A stretch of 64,000 nucleotides of DNA, taken from assembly GCA_030427205.1 (NCBI GenBank), contig JAUHXC010000019.1, positions 62,001-126,000 on the forward strand, in the 5' to 3' direction. The translations under genes were made by a program, and so were the position numbers. Positions 60,001-64,000 of this stretch are shown piece after piece. Source of the stretch: a bacterium. GTDB lineage: Bacteria; Myxococcota_A; Bradymonadia; UBA7976; UBA1532. Below the pieces are notes generated by a model. It saw only the letters and a program-made list of their open reading frames with translations. It was not told the DNA's origin and searched no databases. The stretch's first letter is position 1; each line of letters begins with the position of its first letter.

Positions 60001-60077
60001 CCAAGCCCAAGCCGAAGCCACAGCCGGAACCCCTGATCGAGATCCCCGACGAGATCCAGCAGATGCTCGACGAATGA
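57042..60077 (+). CDS. Ser/Thr protein kinase with EAD1-like N-terminus, TM and poly-Ala-Pro-Asp tail
   Basis: A 1011-residue membrane kinase. The first 100 residues (RRAQLLAHLPERFVAKIEEVADPAEQLRLDLEHLNENPRLPD..PPLASWLQNAY) resemble the effector-associated domain EAD1 seen beside STAND and conflict proteins; this is a pattern match only. The kinase domain (145-400) has G-loop GRGAVATV (156-163), Lys 177, HLDLKPQN (269-276, Leu for Arg in HRD) and DFD (289-291, for DFG), so activity is likely but non-standard. A long Ser/Pro/Asp-rich region, one TM (about 862-885, WLAMAGLGALGAAVTWWVI), an (AAPD)n repeat and a poly-Arg/Lys-Pro tail follow outside the membrane. Ten bases precede the TPR protein gene. 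Confidence 0.85.
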   Translation: MAVGSFDQDTIDEVVAAALDAGLTERGRRAQLLAHLPERFVAKIEEVADPAEQLRLDLEHLNENPRLPDHHQPPLASWLQNAYLMTTPSPQARIFRDLRGRLVGSGRQQEILRSITRIKRIAVPEQQRSVERQRAPDPRAGTLLGGRFTLEKELGRGAVATVWRAEDLATTSKVAVKILHRRWAENPERRERFFAGARQMAQFAHPHIVPVVLPEGRDDGACYCVLEYLDAGDLESALREGRIRRNAALRALLKVASGVAAMHAAGVMHLDLKPQNILLATDGRVMLGDFDRVRNAATEGGSTTDTVESIFYLAPETFDDTRRPGPAADVFSLGMSALFVLHGDKLPAWIVRRPSALLRRIDCPEALRAVIARAIELEPANRQTDVESLAMAMKEALGRSPTGGLARVAPLISSGPSAVKPPGVRIAPGSGPMPRISAPPRVGRSTGELPVVTESGGYRAMSQSGGFPALSAAAAFDAEAASVSGSLDMKSSRPLPEPSLPPPSLPPPEVELPPARTGELVLEDSIDSALEVLDRAAAAALAEEFAREEARSEARDGPRAPIPDETDASGSEPGLASALLPAPGAEPPIDPIADSIDLDAPVDPAHSSGHHVSLAGDENRSPWQWVERSGGFMLVDEPPGSDEHSLSGSSLGSIEQVPGRAPWNWGHGAQSDLPSGSARADVEPRRVGSALRNLQTIPADVDEPFAIADAQPLERKPHTDPEVAPVHARPAAADAGALPLDLPPDAFAAGSAPDAGSDTGLDPALAEVADEQTAEEAFLPPPPDLAGLMTEHLGPRGRPRAERRPEPAADPHPAPEPEPEPVDLDVAPTNPVVPQPAPDATDDPPPPEAAPADRHARPLLDRRQWLAMAGLGALGAAVTWWVIRPPAEPELPAVPRPDPLPEVPRPAVARPAPDTAAPDAAAPEPDAAAPEPDAAVPDAAAPDAAAPDAAAPDAAAPDAAVPDAAPPPPKRRRRRRRRRKPKPKPKPKPKPKPQPEPLIEIPDEIQQMLDE
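59779..59942 (+). repeat. 12-bp repeat coding (Ala-Ala-Pro-Asp)n in the kinase gene
   Basis: About 12 imperfect units of GACGCCGCCGCGCCC encode repeated Ala-Ala-Pro-Asp motifs. A run of Arg codons and six to seven Lys-Pro pairs follows in frame. Confidence 0.9.
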
Positions 60078-60087
60078 GGTGCGCCCG

Positions 60088-61404
60088 ATGAGAGACCGCC
60101 GCCTGTTGATCGCGCTGCTGGCGGCCGCCCTGATCGGCGGCCCGGCCGCCGCGGAGGTCCGCTCGCCGCAGACCGCCGCCGAGGTGCGCAGCCTCAACGA
60201 CGCCGCCCGGCGCGCCATCTCGCAGAAGGACTACGGCGCGGCGCTGACCGCCTATCGCCAGGCCATCGCCGCCTTGAGGGACGAGCCCGACGCGGTCGCC
60301 GAGCGCGCGACGGCGATGTTCCTAGCGGCGGTCTGCCTCGAGAAGCTCGATCGCCCGGCGGAGGCGCTGCTGGCCCATCGGGAAGCCCTCGAAGCCGGCT
60401 TGAGCGAGCCGTTGGCCGGCAAGGCCCGAGCCCGGCTCGAAGCGCTGCAGTCGCAGGTGGTGGTGACGACGGCCCAGCCGACGCCCGCAGAGCCCACCGG
60501 TGCAGAGGATCCGCCGCCCGCGGCGCCGGCCGCGCGCCTCGAGGCCCCGCCCGAGCCCGCTGCGCCCGAGCCCGCTGCGCCCGAGCCCGCTGCCCCGGAG
60601 ACCGCTGCCCCGGAGACCGCCGCCCGCTCCGAAAACCCCGAAGACGCTCTGGCCGCCATCAACCACCGGGCCAAGGCGGCGGTGCGCGAGAAGCGCTGGG
60701 ACGACGCGCTGGCCGCCTATCGCGAGGCGGCGGGCATGCTCGAAGCGATGCCCGATCGGTCGCGCGAGCTGGCGATGACGTGGTTCCTCGTCGGGGTCTG
60801 CCTCGATCAGCTCGAACGGCGGGACGAGGCCAACTCGATCTACGCCCGCGCCCGCGCGCTGGGCCCGCCCCAGGCCATCCTCGACCGCATCGCCGAGCGC
60901 ATCGGGCCGCCGCCGGCCGAGGCGCCGGGCGTGCCGGTGCAGCTCGCCTGCACCCCCGGCGACCTGGCGATCACCGTCGGCGATCTGCTCGACGGCGCGC
61001 CGTGCGACGCCCTGCGCGGCCTGCCGCCGGGCACCTGGACCATCCAAGGCCGCGGCAGCGACGGGCGCACCGGCGATCGCACCGTGCGCATCGACCCCGG
61101 CGCGGGCGACTACCGCATCTCGTTGGTGATCCCGCCCCGGCTCGACGTGCCGCCGCCCGAGATCGATCGCCGGGCGGCGTGGGTGCTGACGGTGGGCGCG
61201 CTGGCCAGCCTCGCCGCGGGCGGCTTGCTGGTCTCGATGGACGATCCCGACGATCTCGGCCCCGAAGCGCGCCCGGTCGGCCTGGGCATGCTCGGGCTCG
61301 GCGGCGTCTTGAGCGTCAGCGCGGCCATCGCCTTCGCCACCGCCGACAGCCCGCGCCACCCGCCGCTGCCCGCCGGCTGGGGCCCCGTGGGCTGGACGTT
61401 CTGA
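60088..61404 (+). CDS. Exported TPR protein with PEGA-like domain
   Basis: A 438-residue protein. ATG 60088 (GAGG upstream) gives a signal peptide (LLIALLAAALIGGPAAAEV); the upstream GTG at 60079 is an alternative. Two TPR blocks (30-125, NDAARRAISQKDYGAALTAYRQAIAALRDEP; 185-265, NHRAKAAVREKRWDDALAAYREAAGML) flank a Pro/Ala/Glu repeat linker. A PEGA-like beta domain (VQLACTPGDLAITVGDLLDGAPCDALRGLPPGTWTI) and two C-terminal hydrophobic segments end it. It lies 10 bases after the EAD-like kinase gene and likely forms its partner or periplasmic sensor. The exact topology of the last two helices is unclear. Confidence 0.8.
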   Translation: MRDRRLLIALLAAALIGGPAAAEVRSPQTAAEVRSLNDAARRAISQKDYGAALTAYRQAIAALRDEPDAVAERATAMFLAAVCLEKLDRPAEALLAHREALEAGLSEPLAGKARARLEALQSQVVVTTAQPTPAEPTGAEDPPPAAPAARLEAPPEPAAPEPAAPEPAAPETAAPETAARSENPEDALAAINHRAKAAVREKRWDDALAAYREAAGMLEAMPDRSRELAMTWFLVGVCLDQLERRDEANSIYARARALGPPQAILDRIAERIGPPPAEAPGVPVQLACTPGDLAITVGDLLDGAPCDALRGLPPGTWTIQGRGSDGRTGDRTVRIDPGAGDYRISLVIPPRLDVPPPEIDRRAAWVLTVGALASLAAGGLLVSMDDPDDLGPEARPVGLGMLGLGGVLSVSAAIAFATADSPRHPPLPAGWGPVGWTF

Positions 61405-61441
61405 CGGCCGCCCGCAGAGCCGGGCTGCGCGATGGCGGCCG
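61405..61441. terminator. Convergent inverted repeat with 23-base loop
   Basis: CGGCCGC (61405-61411) and GCGGCCG (61435-61441) between the TPR protein stop and the trmJ stop. Confidence 0.35.
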
Positions 61442-61476
61442 AGGCCGGCGCCTCCCGGCGGAGGCGCGCGTCGTGC

Positions 61477-62253
61477 TCAGGGCGACCCGTCGGCTTCGGG
61501 CCGGGGCTCGGCCTCGGTCGCGGGCGGCGACACCCCGGCCAACCGACCCAGGCGCAGCATCTCGCTGAAGACGCCGCCGAAGAGGCTCAGCTCCTGCTGG
61601 TCGGGGTTGCTGCGCTCGAGGATGCGCCGCACGCGGCGGGTGAAGTTCTCCGGGTTGCGGCCCGGCGGATAACCCAGCGCGGCGACGACCCGCTGCACCT
61701 TGCCGAAGAAGGCCTCCCGGGCCGCCGCCGAGGTGCGCGGCTGCTCGGTGCGCACCGGCGGGCCGCTCTCCCCGGGCGTGGGCCGCGACAGCTCGTAGCC
61801 CACGCAGGCCACGGCGTGGGCCAGGTTCATCGAGGGATAGACCTCCGACGTGTGGATGTGCACCGTCGCGCTGCAGCGATCGAGCTCGTCCTTGGTGAGC
61901 CCGGTGCGCTCGGTGCCGAAGAGCACCGCGGTCGTGCCCGGCCCGGCGAGGCGCTCGGCGAGCCCGGCCACCGGCCACTCGGGCGGCGCGTCGGGGTCGC
62001 GGGTGCGGCGGCTGGTGCCGATGACCCGATCGCAATCAGCGATGGCCGCGTCGACGCTGTCGAAGGGCACGAAGCGGATGCTGCGCACCGAGCCGGCCGA
62101 GTAGGCGTGCACGTCGTCGGCGGCGAACGGCTCGCGGGAGACGACCCGCAGCTCGTCGAGGCCGAAGTTGGCCACCGCGCGGGCGGCGCCGCCCACGTTG
62201 CGCGGGTCGGCGGGGTGGCACAGCACGAAGCGGATGCGGCGGTCGGCGGTCAT
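61477..62253 (-). CDS. trmJ: tRNA (cytidine/uridine-32-2'-O-)-methyltransferase TrmJ
   Basis: A 258-residue SPOUT-class methyltransferase. ATG 62253 follows a GGGGGG block. The signature is FVLCHPADPRNVGGAARAVANFGLDELRVV at the N-terminus and LFGTERTGLTKDELDRCSATVHIHTSEVYPSMNLAHAVACVGYEL at the trefoil knot, as in TrmJ. It 2'-O-methylates nucleotide 32 in the anticodon loop using SAM. The C-terminal helical tail (FFGKVQRVVAALGYPPGRNPENFTRRVRRIL) is the usual dimer extension. No iscR or suf gene is adjacent. Confidence 0.92.
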   Translation of the reverse strand: MTADRRIRFVLCHPADPRNVGGAARAVANFGLDELRVVSREPFAADDVHAYSAGSVRSIRFVPFDSVDAAIADCDRVIGTSRRTRDPDAPPEWPVAGLAERLAGPGTTAVLFGTERTGLTKDELDRCSATVHIHTSEVYPSMNLAHAVACVGYELSRPTPGESGPPVRTEQPRTSAAAREAFFGKVQRVVAALGYPPGRNPENFTRRVRRILERSNPDQQELSLFGGVFSEMLRLGRLAGVSPPATEAEPRPEADGSP

Positions 62254-62289
62254 CGAGCCCCCCGAGATCGGCGGCGGAGAAGGAGCGGC

Positions 62290-62295
62290 ACTATA
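62290..62295 (-). promoter_or_regulatory. Probable -10 element of trmJ
   Basis: TATAGT on the minus strand about 36 bases before the trmJ ATG; a weak -35 (GTGCGA) is 17 bases upstream. The divergent gap 62254-62406 also serves the hybrid kinase gene on the plus strand. Confidence 0.35.
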
Positions 62296-62406
62296 CAGCA
62301 GCCGCGCAGGGGTCGCACCCGGCCGGTCGACGATCCGGTCGACTACTGAGTCGGCCACCGCATTGTATGAGGACGCCGGGGCCGGCCTCTGCTACGCTGC
62401 GACCGC

Positions 62407-64000
<1,594 letters not shown>

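Overview
The window is 64 kb of very GC-rich chromosomal DNA with about 44 protein genes, dense on both strands and with short gaps. It has no rRNA, tRNA, insertion sequence, prophage or CRISPR array that I can see. Several traits together suggest a Myxococcota-type (former Deltaproteobacteria) or closely related predatory or social Gram-negative bacterium: several Hanks-type kinases including PEGA-domain and pseudokinase forms, eight lipoproteins with clear lipoboxes (two carrying long Gly-Glu dipeptide runs), a TIR-nSTAND protein, an MCE lipid transporter and outer-membrane barrels. This placement is inferred from gene content only.

Layout. 1-3.8 kb: RsmC-like methyltransferase (cut by the window edge), an unknown helical protein, a quinone oxidoreductase and a micro membrane protein. 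3.9-10.2 kb: three minus-strand secreted lipoproteins, two with Gly-Glu linkers and two with repeated PPC-like domains. 10.4-21.2 kb: Ycf46-type AAA ATPase and MATE exporter, a codon-biased lipoprotein, a MarR regulator, a small conserved-looking protein, a metzincin-like lipoprotein, a di-haem propeller lipoprotein and an Hpt protein. 21.2-33.9 kb: GNAT protein, PEGA kinase, YacG, a rhomboid-like protein, a zinc-ribbon/TM protein, methyltransferase, OM barrel, Cys-rich lipoprotein, M23 peptidase, tail-anchored kinase and a fatty acid hydroxylase-like protein. 33.9-41.6 kb: a TetR regulator, a pseudokinase and a complete MCE (Mla-type) transporter whose last gene fuses a PqiC-like lipoprotein to an apparent outer-membrane barrel. 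41.7-48.9 kb: S9 peptidase, a two-TM protein, a nitrilase-family amidohydrolase and a TIR-nSTAND protein.

49.0-52.7 kb is the most interesting locus. An isoprenyl diphosphate synthase fused to a terpene-cyclase-like toroid overlaps a six-TM histidine kinase, and facing them across a hairpin is a 32-residue cationic peptide gene whose promoter lies in an AT-rich patch with repeated CACAATG elements. The arrangement recalls the ComQ-ComX-ComP logic of prenylated-peptide quorum sensing, though no Trp is present in the peptide and no response regulator is adjacent.

53-64 kb: DUF2007-like protein, a lipoprotein, ribosomal protein bL28, an exported isoaspartyl methyltransferase, an SDR, a large kinase with an effector-associated-like N-terminus paired with a TPR/PEGA-like protein, TrmJ, and a hybrid histidine kinase cut by the right edge.
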